Assembly (NCBI GenBank): GCA_041485905.1
Contig: JBGPKK010000111.1
Location: 1 to 14,931 of the forward strand
DNA from: JAHFUI01 sp041485905
Lineage (GTDB): Bacteria > Acidobacteriota > Vicinamibacteria > Vicinamibacterales > CAVVIG01
Length of the DNA: 14,931 nt
Direction of reading: 5' to 3'
Shown here: one piece after another, positions 1 to 7,939 of the stretch
Layout: each line of letters opens with the position of its first letter
How positions within the stretch are numbered: position 1 is the stretch's first letter
Notes under the pieces: model-generated
Database searches by the model: none
The model's input: the letters and a program-made list of their open reading frames with translations, nothing else
Told to the model about the DNA's origin: nothing
Translations under genes and position numbers: made by a program

Positions 1-158
1 ACATCTCGTTGATCCTGCGCATCGTCGGCGACTTGGTCGACAGTCTGGGACGGTGGCGGGTCTGGGGCGGCTTGCTCAACGCGGCCGCGCTGCTGCTGTT
101 CATGATCAACACCGGCCGTTCGATGGCCTTGAGAGGACAGCATGGCGATCCCATCTGA
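1..158 (+). CDS. C-terminal end of an unidentified membrane protein (partial)
   Basis: The reading frame is open from the left edge (first full codon at base 3) to TGA at 156-158, giving 51 residues. The visible part has a short amphipathic stretch and then one hydrophobic segment (about residues 21-36, WGGLLNAAALLLFMIN), followed by a basic, polar tail. This fits the last transmembrane helix of an inner-membrane protein. The stop lies 17 bp inside the next gene, so the two genes are probably translationally coupled and co-transcribed. The WGGLLN...INTGRS pattern faintly recalls the end of NnrS-like haem/copper membrane proteins, but too little is visible to claim that family. The frame fits the high-GC coding style of the neighbours. 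Confidence 0.6.
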   Translation, partial: ISLILRIVGDLVDSLGRWRVWGGLLNAAALLLFMINTGRSMALRGQHGDPI

Positions 159-477
159 AATGCCCGCTGCCGCACCCGTCACGCCGCTGGGGCTGGCGGG
201 TTACCAGGAGGGAGCGGTGGTCAGCCGCACGCTCCTCAAGCGCGCCGGCGGAACCGTCACGCTGTTCGCGTTCGACGAGGGCCAGTCATTGAGCGAGCAC
301 ACGGCGCCGTTCGACGCGGTGGCGCACGTTCTGGAAGGGGAAGCCGACATCACCATTGCCGGCACGCCGCTCCGGGTGTCGGCGGGGGAGATGGTGCTGA
401 TGCCGGCCAGTCAGCCGCACGCGGTCCATGCGCGCACGCGGTTCAAGATGCTGTTGACGATGATCCGGTCGGCCTGA
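142..477 (+). CDS. Small single-domain cupin protein
   Basis: This is a 111-residue cytoplasmic protein without a signal peptide. Residues 35-108 form one cupin_2 beta-barrel. First motif: G47, H53 and D58, then the turn VLEGEADI at 63-70. Second motif: GEMVLMPASQPHAV at 82-95, with H93 as the expected metal ligand. The second histidine of the usual HxH pair is replaced (H53-T-A), so the metal site may be incomplete, as in many small stand-alone cupins. Such proteins are often annotated only as cupin domain-containing and no substrate can be assigned. The start is supported by AGAGGA at 132-137, four bases before ATG. The gene overlaps the membrane-protein gene by 17 bp and converges on the PAP2 gene. 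The 77-bp gap after it holds only a weak GC-rich hairpin (480-499) without a T-run. Confidence 0.85.
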   Translation: MAIPSEMPAAAPVTPLGLAGYQEGAVVSRTLLKRAGGTVTLFAFDEGQSLSEHTAPFDAVAHVLEGEADITIAGTPLRVSAGEMVLMPASQPHAVHARTRFKMLLTMIRSA

Positions 478-554
478 CCTCGGCGGGTTCGAGCGCCGGA
501 TCAGACTGCGCACGTCCCGTTCACGGCGGCGAGGATCAAGGGTGCATTAAAGGA

Positions 555-1373
555 TCAGTAGCTGCCGCGGGTGTAGACGACGGCGGCCCCGCCCGGCAGG
601 AGCGCGATGTCGACAGGAAAGTTTTCGCGGCCGTGACGCGTGACCGTGCGACCGGCGATGATGCCGACCGTGGCGCCGAACACGACATCGCTCAGGAAAT
701 GGCGATTCTCGTGAAGTCGCGAGGACGCCACATACGAAGAAAAGATGTACGCGGGAACGGCTCCCCGCCAGCCAAGATGACGCTCGAGAGCCGTCGCGAA
801 CGCGAAGGTGTCTGCCGCATGACCAGAGGGGAAGGAATTTCGACCGCTGTTGTCCGGTCGCTCGCGTCGAACCGTGTACTTCAGACCCTGGGTCAAGCCT
901 TCGGCAATCAGCAGCGAGCGTATCAAGTCCATGCCGACGTGCGACACCCTGGGTTCGTCTTTGAGCCGACCGACCGCGTAGACGATCGCCGAGGTCCCGA
1001 GCAGCGTCGGCAACCCGCCCACGATTGCGCCTGGGGTGAACACCTTGTCCGCGAATCCACTTCCAACAAGATGTTGATTCACGCTGTCGTCCGCGGGATG
1101 AACCGCAAGCGACAGTCCGGACCCCACGCCGACCCAGAACAGGTTTTCGCGAGATGGCAGATTCCTGACGTCGGTGACGAGGCCTTTCAACATGGCCTGG
1201 ATTCCGGTGTGTCGGGGAGTTGGTGGAGGGCCGGCTGGTTGTCCGATCACTTGTCCGAAGGGCGACGGACGTGCGGCGTCGGAATTGGAAGCGGTGTCCT
1301 GCGCGTAAGCTGTCGCTGCGGTGAGCCAAAGAATGAGCGCGACGACGACAGAACGCGTGCTCATGTTCAGCAT
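555..1373 (-). CDS. Exported PAP2-family (type 2 phosphatidic acid phosphatase-like) phosphatase
   Basis: The 272-residue product begins with a signal peptide or N-terminal anchor (hydrophobic about residues 8-22, AYA-Q cleavage candidate at 22-25). It carries all three PAP2 signature motifs. KYTVRRERP at 165-173 is the K-x6-R-P motif. PSGH at 182-185 supplies the acid/base histidine. SR-x5-H-x3-D at 218-229 supplies the nucleophilic His225. The family removes phosphate from lipid phosphates or undecaprenyl pyrophosphate on the periplasmic side; the substrate is not deducible here. The frame stays open upstream to 1643, but those 90 residues are polar, run antisense to the Cys-rich gene and lack export features, so I take ATG 1373. 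GGAGG lies 13 nt upstream of it. ATG 1364 is an alternative. The gene is transcribed divergently from the Cys-rich protein and copper-efflux genes. Confidence 0.88.
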   Translation of the reverse strand: MLNMSTRSVVVALILWLTAATAYAQDTASNSDAARPSPFGQVIGQPAGPPPTPRHTGIQAMLKGLVTDVRNLPSRENLFWVGVGSGLSLAVHPADDSVNQHLVGSGFADKVFTPGAIVGGLPTLLGTSAIVYAVGRLKDEPRVSHVGMDLIRSLLIAEGLTQGLKYTVRRERPDNSGRNSFPSGHAADTFAFATALERHLGWRGAVPAYIFSSYVASSRLHENRHFLSDVVFGATVGIIAGRTVTRHGRENFPVDIALLPGGAAVVYTRGSY

Positions 1374-1386
1374 CTCGGGAGTGTAA

Positions 1387-1391
1387 CCTCC
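1387..1391 (-). promoter_or_regulatory. Shine-Dalgarno site of the PAP2 gene
   Basis: Read on the minus strand this is GGAGG, 13 nt before ATG 1373 and 22 nt before ATG 1364. The spacing is a little long, but it favours 1373 over the later ATG and over the far-upstream start of the open frame at 1643. Confidence 0.5.
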
Positions 1392-1464
1392 AAAGAGCTG
1401 CCTCGTGCGGTGCGGATCTGAGCAGTTTTGCCTTCCCTTGACCGTTCGCACGGCGAAGCACAGA

Positions 1465-1857
1465 ATGTTGATCGTGCGTTTCTCCGTTCGACTGGTGGTC
1501 GCGTTGTTGTTGGTTGCGTCGGTCGGCGCGGCAGGTCTCGCCGCGTGCGCAGGCGACCCGTCGACTGAACTTGCCCAGATGGCATGCTGCAAGGCGATGG
1601 GCAAGGATTGCCCGATGCACACCACGGCTGAGGGTTGCTGCAAGACCGAGCGGAGTTCGCATCAGGCCACTGCCTTCAACGCGACACTTCTTTCGACGAA
1701 GATTGTGGCCGGCCTGACGTCAACGGCTTCGGCAGCCGCTGCGATCCTCCCGTCCGTCGGGCTCCCGCTTCATCGCGTCGCTGCGACTGAACCCTCCGAC
1801 GGACAGAAACCACACTCCCAGCCAACCTACCTCCTTCACATCCCGCTCCTGATCTGA
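1465..1857 (+). CDS. Small exported Cys-rich protein, putative periplasmic metal-binding partner of the efflux system
   Basis: The 130-residue product has an N-terminal signal sequence (hydrophobic about residues 7-27). LAAC at 25-28 could be a lipobox with Cys28 as the lipidated residue, although Cys28 may also simply belong to the mature protein. A compact soft-metal cluster follows at 39-60: M-A-C-C at 39-42, M45, C49, M51-H52 and C-C-K at 58-60. The rest is low-complexity Ala/Ser/Pro-rich sequence with a hydrophobic C-terminus. I recognise the general CC...C...CC type as a short uncharacterised protein often seen ahead of RND metal-efflux genes in Acidobacteria; no function is established. 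Its place 90 bp before the channel gene suggests periplasmic Cu/Ag binding or sensing. I prefer ATG 1465 to the frame's first ATG at 1405 because it sits directly ahead of the signal sequence. GAAG (1454-1457) is only a weak Shine-Dalgarno match. Confidence 0.7.
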   Translation: MLIVRFSVRLVVALLLVASVGAAGLAACAGDPSTELAQMACCKAMGKDCPMHTTAEGCCKTERSSHQATAFNATLLSTKIVAGLTSTASAAAAILPSVGLPLHRVAATEPSDGQKPHSQPTYLLHIPLLI

Positions 1858-1880
1858 TTCGCCACGGTTCAACACGCATC

Positions 1881-1900
1881 TGAGGACAGGTGTCTTCAGG
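1881..1900. promoter_or_regulatory. 20-bp imperfect dyad upstream of the efflux channel gene, possible operator
   Basis: The pattern CTGA-g-GACA-gg-TGTC-t-TCAG is symmetric at 8 of 10 base pairs and is centred about 57 bp before the channel start. The inner GACAggTGTC has the ACAnnTGT core of CopY/BlaI-family cop boxes. No cognate regulator gene lies in the window, so the assignment to a regulator is a guess. The two-base centre makes it more plausible as a DNA operator than as an RNA hairpin. Confidence 0.35.
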
Positions 1901-1947
1901 TCGGTCGCGTTCGCCGCTCGAACCCTTGCGGCGTTGGACGGAGGCAT

Positions 1948-3246
1948 ATGCGTACGTACGTCATCGCGGCGGTCGTGTCGGTCGCGCTCGCGGGATCGGC
2001 GAGGGCGGGGCAGATCCATTCGAATAACCACGAGGTGAGTGGTCCGTCGCTCACGATCCAGGCCGCGATCGAGGAAGCACTGCAGAAGAACCCCGACCTC
2101 ATCGCGCTTCGTCAGCAGATTGACGTCTCGCGGCAGCGGCCTGCCCAGCAGCGCGGACTGAACCCCCCAATGGCGGAGGTGACTGCCTGGCAATGGCCGA
2201 TCAACTCGCTCAATCCATGGAACACCAACATGTACATGTTCATGGTGAGCCAGGAGATCCCAGGTCGCGGCAAGCGCGACCTGCGGGCCGCCATCGCGGT
2301 GAAAGATGTCGCACTCGCCGAAAGCGACGTGGCCATCCGCGCGCGGCAGGTCGTCAACGAGATCAAGCAGGCCTACGCATCGCTCTTCGTCGCGAGGAAA
2401 GCGATCGACGTCCACTTGGCGAGCATCGACCTGCTGGGGCAGATCGCCGACGTCTCGCAGGCGAAGTACGCCACCGGTCGCATTTCGCAGCACGATGTCC
2501 TGAAATCCGTCGTGGAGATCTCCAAGCACCACGACGACCTGCTGATGTTCGACGAGCAGGCAGCCGTCGCGGCCGCGCGCTTGAACGTGCTGCTGGATCG
2601 GGCGCCCGAGACACCGATTGGTCCGCTCACGGAACCGCCCGAGCAAAAGATGCTGCCCGCGGCCGCCGACCTCCAACGGCTCGCGATCGATCACCAACCA
2701 GAATTGCAGCGGGCGCGCATCGAGATCGAGCGGGCGGAGGCGGAGCTCGCCTCGGCGAAGCGCGAATACAAGCCGGATTTCACGGTGCAGGGCGGGTACA
2801 TGGTCACGCCGAACCAGACAGATGCGTTCCTAGCGCGGGTGGGCGTGTCGTGGCCGCGCGCTCCCTGGTCGCGCGGAAGGGTTGACGCCCACGTCGCCGA
2901 GCAGACCGCTGCCGTCGAGGCCGCCAGGGCACGCGAACGCGGAATGGAAAACCTCCTCCGCCTCGCCGTGCAGGAAGCCTACGTCCACGCGCAATCAGCG
3001 CAGGCCCGCGCCGCGCTGTTGCGGACGACGATCCTGCCGCAGTCGCAGCAAACCTTAGAGGTGTCGCGCATCGGGTATCAAACCGATCGTGTGGATTTTC
3101 AGGCCGTGATCGACAGCGAACGGATGCTCCTGGACGCGCAACTGGGCTACGTCCGCGCGCTGAGCGAGTTCGACCAGGCCATGGCCGATCTGGAGCGCTT
3201 TGTCGGCACCGAGTTAACCACTGTGACGCGCATCGGAGAGAAGTGA
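1948..3246 (+). CDS. cusC: TolC/CusC-type outer-membrane channel of the Cu/Ag efflux system
   Basis: The 432-residue product starts with a signal peptide (1-20, ARA-G cleavage) and shows the duplicated outer-membrane efflux protein architecture. The first repeat covers about residues 35-215 and the second about 240-420. Both are rich in long amphipathic helices of the periplasmic tunnel. The motif MVSQEIPGRGKR at 99-110 and the second-repeat segment VGVSWPRAPWSRGR at 298-311 are typical of CusC/CzcC-like channels in metal systems. There is no cysteine at the cleavage site, so unlike E. coli CusC it is probably not a lipoprotein. The start is set by GGAGG at 1940-1944, three bases before ATG. 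The stop is followed after one base by the adaptor gene, indicating an operon. The symbol is used by analogy with the adjacent pump. Confidence 0.87.
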   Translation: MRTYVIAAVVSVALAGSARAGQIHSNNHEVSGPSLTIQAAIEEALQKNPDLIALRQQIDVSRQRPAQQRGLNPPMAEVTAWQWPINSLNPWNTNMYMFMVSQEIPGRGKRDLRAAIAVKDVALAESDVAIRARQVVNEIKQAYASLFVARKAIDVHLASIDLLGQIADVSQAKYATGRISQHDVLKSVVEISKHHDDLLMFDEQAAVAAARLNVLLDRAPETPIGPLTEPPEQKMLPAAADLQRLAIDHQPELQRARIEIERAEAELASAKREYKPDFTVQGGYMVTPNQTDAFLARVGVSWPRAPWSRGRVDAHVAEQTAAVEAARARERGMENLLRLAVQEAYVHAQSAQARAALLRTTILPQSQQTLEVSRIGYQTDRVDFQAVIDSERMLLDAQLGYVRALSEFDQAMADLERFVGTELTTVTRIGEK

Positions 3247-3247
3247 G

Positions 3248-4771
3248 ATGAAACGCAGCCTGTTGGCATTGGTCGCCGTCCTTGCCCTCGCGATCGCTGT
3301 GTACGTGATCTGGGCCCGAAGGCCGCCGCCATCCCTGACATCGACCCAACCGGCCGCCGCGCCGGCCAGGGCAGCCTTGCCGGCCAGCGGCGCGGACAAG
3401 GCGTCTCCGACGACGCCACGCGGTGACGTCACGATCGATCCGCGCCGTCAGCAACTGATCGGCGTCAAGACCGTCGCGGTCACCCGTGCCTCGCTCGCGC
3501 AGGCCGTCCGCGCTGTGGGCGCCGTGCGTTACAACGAGACGCGCCTCACCGATGTGAACGTGAAAGTCGAGGGATGGATTCGCACGTTGTATGTCGATGC
3601 GACGGGACAGCCGATCCAGAAAGGGCAACCGCTCTTCACCCTGTACAGTCCGGACCTGCTCAACACGCAACAGGAATACCTGCTCGCGTTGAAGACCCGC
3701 GACCAGCTGCAGCAATCCACGATCGCCGACGCCAGGTCGCGCGCCGACGACCTTGTCGCGTCCGCCCGGCAGCGCCTGGCGTTGTGGGACCTGCCGGCTG
3801 ACGCCCTCCGCACTCTGGAAGAAAACCGTCAGGCCGTGGAGGCCGTGGTCGTCCGATCTCCGGCGAGCGGTTTCGTGATCGAGAAGCAGGCGCTCACCGG
3901 ACTCCACGTCATGCCGGGGCAGAGCCTGTACAAAGTGGCCGATCTCTCGACCGTGTGGGTGGAGGCCGACGTGTACGAGTCCGAGCTCGCGGGCGTGCGA
4001 GTCGGGGCAGCCGCCACCGTGACCCTCGATGCGTATCCGGGCGAGCGGTTCACCGGTCGTGTGACGTACCTGTATCCCTATCTCGACGAGAAGACCCGGA
4101 CAAACAAAGTGCGGATCGAGCTGGCGAACCGCGGCACCCGCCTCAAGCCTGGGATGTACGCCAACGTCGAGCTCAGGGTCGGCGCGGGCACCGGGTTGGT
4201 CGTCCCAACCAACGCGGTGCTCGATTCAGGTGCAGAACAAATCGTCTTTGTCGCGCAAGGCGACGGGCGGTTCGAGCCGCGCAAGGTCAAGATCGGCCGC
4301 CGTCTCGGTGAGACGACACAGATTCTCGAAGGCGTGACGGAAGGCGAGCAAGTCGCCGCAGGCGCCTCGTTCTTCCTCGATTCTGAAAGTCAGCTGCGTC
4401 GGTCGCTCCAGGGTTACGAGGCCGCGGCCACTCCGAGCGGAGGGCGTGGCACCGCGGCACAACTGGACATCGCGTTGCGCACACTGCCCGATCCGCCGAA
4501 GGCAGGCGAAAACCAGTTCGAAGCCATCGTCAAAGATGCGACCGGGAAGTCGATCGACGATGGGGAGGTGACCGTGCAGTTGTTGATGCCGGCGATGCCC
4601 TCCATGAACATGCCGGCGATGCGGAATGAGATCAAGCTCTCGCCGGCCGGTGGCGGCGTGTATCGCGGGAGCGGGCAAGTGATGACGGCCGGCCGGTGGG
4701 ATGTCACCGTGACCGTCGTACGAGGTGGGCAGCGCCTCGGCACCAGGCAGCTGCCGATGGTCGCGCGGTGA
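3248..4771 (+). CDS. cusB: CusB-type periplasmic adaptor with Met-rich C-terminal extension
   Basis: The 507-residue membrane-fusion protein bridges the RND pump and outer-membrane channel. An N-terminal hydrophobic segment (residues 4-22) anchors it, followed by a Pro/Ala linker. The core runs from about 60 to 385. It has a first lipoyl half at 100-135 (VEGWIRTLYVDATGQPIQKG), a helical hairpin at 135-200, a second lipoyl half at 200-230 (VRSPASGFV), and beta-barrel and membrane-proximal parts at 235-375. Residues about 403-507 form an extra immunoglobulin-like domain resembling the YtkA/FixH type. It contains a methionine cluster (M447, M450, M453, M455, M458) likely to bind Cu(I)/Ag(I). The N-terminal CPMHP domain found on some CusB homologues is absent. 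The gene starts one base after the channel stop, with GGAGAG at 3235-3240 as ribosome site. Confidence 0.88.
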   Translation: MKRSLLALVAVLALAIAVYVIWARRPPPSLTSTQPAAAPARAALPASGADKASPTTPRGDVTIDPRRQQLIGVKTVAVTRASLAQAVRAVGAVRYNETRLTDVNVKVEGWIRTLYVDATGQPIQKGQPLFTLYSPDLLNTQQEYLLALKTRDQLQQSTIADARSRADDLVASARQRLALWDLPADALRTLEENRQAVEAVVVRSPASGFVIEKQALTGLHVMPGQSLYKVADLSTVWVEADVYESELAGVRVGAAATVTLDAYPGERFTGRVTYLYPYLDEKTRTNKVRIELANRGTRLKPGMYANVELRVGAGTGLVVPTNAVLDSGAEQIVFVAQGDGRFEPRKVKIGRRLGETTQILEGVTEGEQVAAGASFFLDSESQLRRSLQGYEAAATPSGGRGTAAQLDIALRTLPDPPKAGENQFEAIVKDATGKSIDDGEVTVQLLMPAMPSMNMPAMRNEIKLSPAGGGVYRGSGQVMTAGRWDVTVTVVRGGQRLGTRQLPMVAR

Positions 4772-4783
4772 CGGAGCGATTGC

Positions 4784-7700
4784 ATGATTGAACGAACGAT
4801 TGATTGGTGCGCCTCGAATCGGTTCCTGGTGTTTACCGGCACGGTCGTTCTGACCGTGTGGGGCATCTGGGCCATGACGAAGACGCCGCTCGACGCTGTC
4901 CCGGACATTTCAGATGTGCAGGTGATCGTCTCCACCGAATGGATGGGGCGCAGCCCCGACCTCATCGAGGATCAGATCACCTATCCGATTGTGAGCGCGC
5001 TCGTGTCCACGCCGCGGGTCAAGGCCGTTCGAGGATTCACCGACTTCGGGATCTCCTATGTCTACGTCATCTTTCAGGACGGCACCGACATGTACTGGGC
5101 GCGCAGCCGCGTCGTCGAGTACCTGCAGGGCATCCGCGGTCAGCTGCCGGAAGGCGTCAATTCGGTGATTGGTCCAGACGCGACCGGTGTGGGCTGGGTG
5201 TTCGAGTACGCCCTCGTTGATCAAACCGGTCAGCACAGCCTGGCGGACTTGCGCGGCTTCCAGGACTGGCACCTGCGGTACTGGCTGGCGTCCGTACCAG
5301 GAGTTGCCGAGGTGGCCAGCATCGGCGGGTTCGTCAAGCAGTACCAGGTGAACATCGATCCGAACAAGCTGGCGGCCTACAACCTTGCCGTGAAGGACGT
5401 CATCCAGGCGATCAAGATGAGTAACAACGACGTCGAGGGACGCTTGCTGGAGTTCTCGGGGCGCGAGTACATGGTCCGCGGGCGGGGATACCTCACCTCT
5501 CTGGCGGACATCGAGGCGGTCTCGCTGGGCGCCGACCCGCGCGGCACGTCCATCCGCGTGCGCGACGTGGCGCAGGTGCGACTGGGGCCCGACATCCGTC
5601 GCGGCGTGGCGGAGCTCGACGGAAAGGGAGAAGTCGTCGGCGGGATCATCGTCATGCGCTTCGGCGAGAACGCGCTCAAAGTGATCGAGAGCGTCAAGGC
5701 CAAGCTTCAGGAGGTGCAGCATTCGCTGCCGTCCGGTATGACGATCGTGCCGACCTACGATCGGTCGACGCTCATCGGCGACTCCATCAACACACTGCGG
5801 CACACGCTCATCGAGCAATCGATCGTCGTCTCTCTGGTCATCATCATCTTTCTCTTCCACTTTCGATCGGCGCTGATCCCCATCCTCGCACTACCGATTG
5901 CCGTGCTGGCGTCGTTCATTCCGATGTACTACCTCGACGTCACGTCGAACATCATGTCTTTGGGAGGATTGGCCCTTGCCATAGGCGTGCTCGTCGACGC
6001 GTCGATCGTGATGGTCGAGAACGCCTACCGGCAGGTGTCGGAGGGAGACGAGATTTCCTACGACGACCAGCCGCGGGTCATCCTGCGAGCCGCGAAGCAG
6101 GTCGCGCGACCGATCTTCTTTTCCCTGGCCATCATCGTCATCTCGTTCGTGCCGGTCTTCCTGCTCGAAGCCCAGGAAGGCCGGATGTTCCGGCCGCTCG
6201 CGTTCACCAAGACGTTTGCGATGGTAGCCGCCTCCTTGCTGTCCATCACGCTCGTGCCCGTCCTGATGATCATCTTCATCAGGGGTAAGCGGCTGAAACC
6301 CGAGTCACAGAATCCGATATCGCGACTGTTCGCGTCGATTTATGAGCCGATCCTCCGATTGGCGCTGCGCTGGAAATGGGCGGCGCTGCTCGTGAACTTC
6401 GCGGTGATTCCGTTGACGGTCCCGTTGCTGTTCACGATCGGCAGCGAGTTCATGCCGCCGCTGTTCGAGGGGTCGCAGCTCTACATGCCGACGTCGCCAC
6501 CGGGGCTGTCGATCACCGAAGCGACGCGGCTTCTCCAGGTTCAGGACAAGATCCTCCGGACGTTTCCAGAAGTGGAGACGGTCTTCGGAACGGTCGGGCG
6601 CGGGACGACATCGACCGACAACACGCCGATGGGGATGGTCAATACCACCGTGACGTTGAAGCCGCGCGAGCAGTGGCCCAGCGGCATGACCCTCGACCGA
6701 TTGCAGGCCGACATGGACGGGCAGCTGCAGTTTCCCGGTTTTCCCAACGTCTGGACGCAGCCGATTCGAAACCGGCTGGATATGTTGCTTACCGGGATCA
6801 AGACGCCGGTCGGCATCAAGATCCTCGGGTCCGACCTGAATGAGATTCAGCGGATTGGCGGCGACATCGAACGGACGCTGCAGAGCACACCGGGGACGCG
6901 CAGCGTCTACGCCGAACGGGTTGCTCAGGGATACTTCACCGACATTCGCGTCGACCGTGAAGCCATCGCGCGCCACGGCCTGACCGTCGGGGACGTGCAG
7001 GACGTGATCGAGTCCGCGATCGGCGGCCAGAACATCACGCGCACCATTGAAGGCCGCGAGCGGTATCCCGTTAACGTCCGGTACGAGCAGGGGTTTCGCG
7101 ACAGCCTGCCCAATCTTGAGCGCGTGCTCGTCAAGACAGCCGCCGGCGCACAGATTCCGCTGGCGCAGCTCGCCGAGATCACGCTGACGACCGGCCCTGC
7201 GATGATCCGGGACGAGAACGGTCAGCTCGCCGGTTACGTGTACGTCGATACGGCCACAAGCGATATCGGGGGCTACGTCGATCGGGCGAAGCGCGCCGTG
7301 ACCGAACGTGTGAAGCTGCCGTCCGGGTACACGCTGCTGTGGACCGGCCAGTATGAATTTCAGGTGCGGGCGCGCGAACGATTCACGGTGCTGATTCCGC
7401 TCGTGTTCTTCATCATCTTCATGCTGCTGTACCTGACCTTCCACTCTGCGTCAGAGGCCACGATCGTCATGCTCTCGGTCGTCTATGCGATGACCGGCGG
7501 CCTCATCCTGCAGTGGATGCTGGGCTACAACTTCTCGGTGGCGGTCTGGGTGGGGTACATCGCATTGTACGGCGTCGCCGTTCAAACCGGCGTGGTGATG
7601 GTCGTCTACCTCCACGAGGCGCTCGACAAACGGCTGCTGCGGGGCGGTACGATCGCCGAGGTGGACATTCGCGAGGCGACGATCGCGGGGTCCGTGTTGC

Positions 7701-7939
7701 GACTGCGACCCAAGCTCATGACGGTGACCGTCGTGATGGCTGGTCTGGTCCCGATTCTGTGGAGCACTGGCGTAGGGTCCGACATCATGAAGCCGATCGC
7801 CGCGCCGATCGTTGGCGGCATGGTGACGTCAACCATTCACGTCCTCATCATCACGCCGGTGATCTTCTACATGATGAAGGTGCGCGCATTGAGAAAGGGT
7901 ACGCTGAAGGCTTCGAGGATGACGCCGTCACAGCCCTAA
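4784..7939 (+). CDS. cusA: CusA-type heavy-metal RND pump, Cu(I)/Ag(I) class
   Basis: This is a full-length 1051-residue HME-RND inner-membrane antiporter with 12 expected helices and two large periplasmic loops. Met568 (LYMPT), Met618 (GMV) and Met667 (LDML) align with the Met573/623/672 copper/silver site of E. coli CusA, each offset by five. Asp405 in VLVDASIVMVENAY of TM4 is the proton-relay residue, so substrate class and activity both look intact. It would take metal from the periplasm or the adaptor and drive it through the channel using the proton gradient. The gene starts 12 nt after the adaptor, with GGAG at 4774-4777. Its last two codons and its TAA fall inside the hairpin element at 7931-7999, so the C-terminus (…MTPSQP) is partly element-derived. 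Confidence 0.93.
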   Translation: MIERTIDWCASNRFLVFTGTVVLTVWGIWAMTKTPLDAVPDISDVQVIVSTEWMGRSPDLIEDQITYPIVSALVSTPRVKAVRGFTDFGISYVYVIFQDGTDMYWARSRVVEYLQGIRGQLPEGVNSVIGPDATGVGWVFEYALVDQTGQHSLADLRGFQDWHLRYWLASVPGVAEVASIGGFVKQYQVNIDPNKLAAYNLAVKDVIQAIKMSNNDVEGRLLEFSGREYMVRGRGYLTSLADIEAVSLGADPRGTSIRVRDVAQVRLGPDIRRGVAELDGKGEVVGGIIVMRFGENALKVIESVKAKLQEVQHSLPSGMTIVPTYDRSTLIGDSINTLRHTLIEQSIVVSLVIIIFLFHFRSALIPILALPIAVLASFIPMYYLDVTSNIMSLGGLALAIGVLVDASIVMVENAYRQVSEGDEISYDDQPRVILRAAKQVARPIFFSLAIIVISFVPVFLLEAQEGRMFRPLAFTKTFAMVAASLLSITLVPVLMIIFIRGKRLKPESQNPISRLFASIYEPILRLALRWKWAALLVNFAVIPLTVPLLFTIGSEFMPPLFEGSQLYMPTSPPGLSITEATRLLQVQDKILRTFPEVETVFGTVGRGTTSTDNTPMGMVNTTVTLKPREQWPSGMTLDRLQADMDGQLQFPGFPNVWTQPIRNRLDMLLTGIKTPVGIKILGSDLNEIQRIGGDIERTLQSTPGTRSVYAERVAQGYFTDIRVDREAIARHGLTVGDVQDVIESAIGGQNITRTIEGRERYPVNVRYEQGFRDSLPNLERVLVKTAAGAQIPLAQLAEITLTTGPAMIRDENGQLAGYVYVDTATSDIGGYVDRAKRAVTERVKLPSGYTLLWTGQYEFQVRARERFTVLIPLVFFIIFMLLYLTFHSASEATIVMLSVVYAMTGGLILQWMLGYNFSVAVWVGYIALYGVAVQTGVVMVVYLHEALDKRLLRGGTIAEVDIREATIAGSVLRLRPKLMTVTVVMAGLVPILWSTGVGSDIMKPIAAPIVGGMVTSTIHVLIITPVIFYMMKVRALRKGTLKASRMTPSQP

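Noticed and set aside
480..499. Hairpin between the convergent cupin and PAP2 genes as a terminator
   Set aside because: It has only a five-base GC stem with an eight-base loop and no T-run on either strand.
1431..1457. Possible CueR/MerR-type operator CCTTCCC...GAAG with TTGACC before the Cys-rich gene
   Set aside because: The two halves are not a proper dyad, and the matching -10 would fall on the start codon.
1374..1643. Longer PAP2 protein starting at 1643
   Set aside because: The extra 90 residues are polar, antisense to the Cys-rich gene, and hide the signal peptide that starts at residue 91.
6305..7444. Minus-strand open frame of 379 codons opposite the RND pump (also 4910-5860)
   Set aside because: Both are antisense to conserved RND sequence, with biased composition and no motifs.
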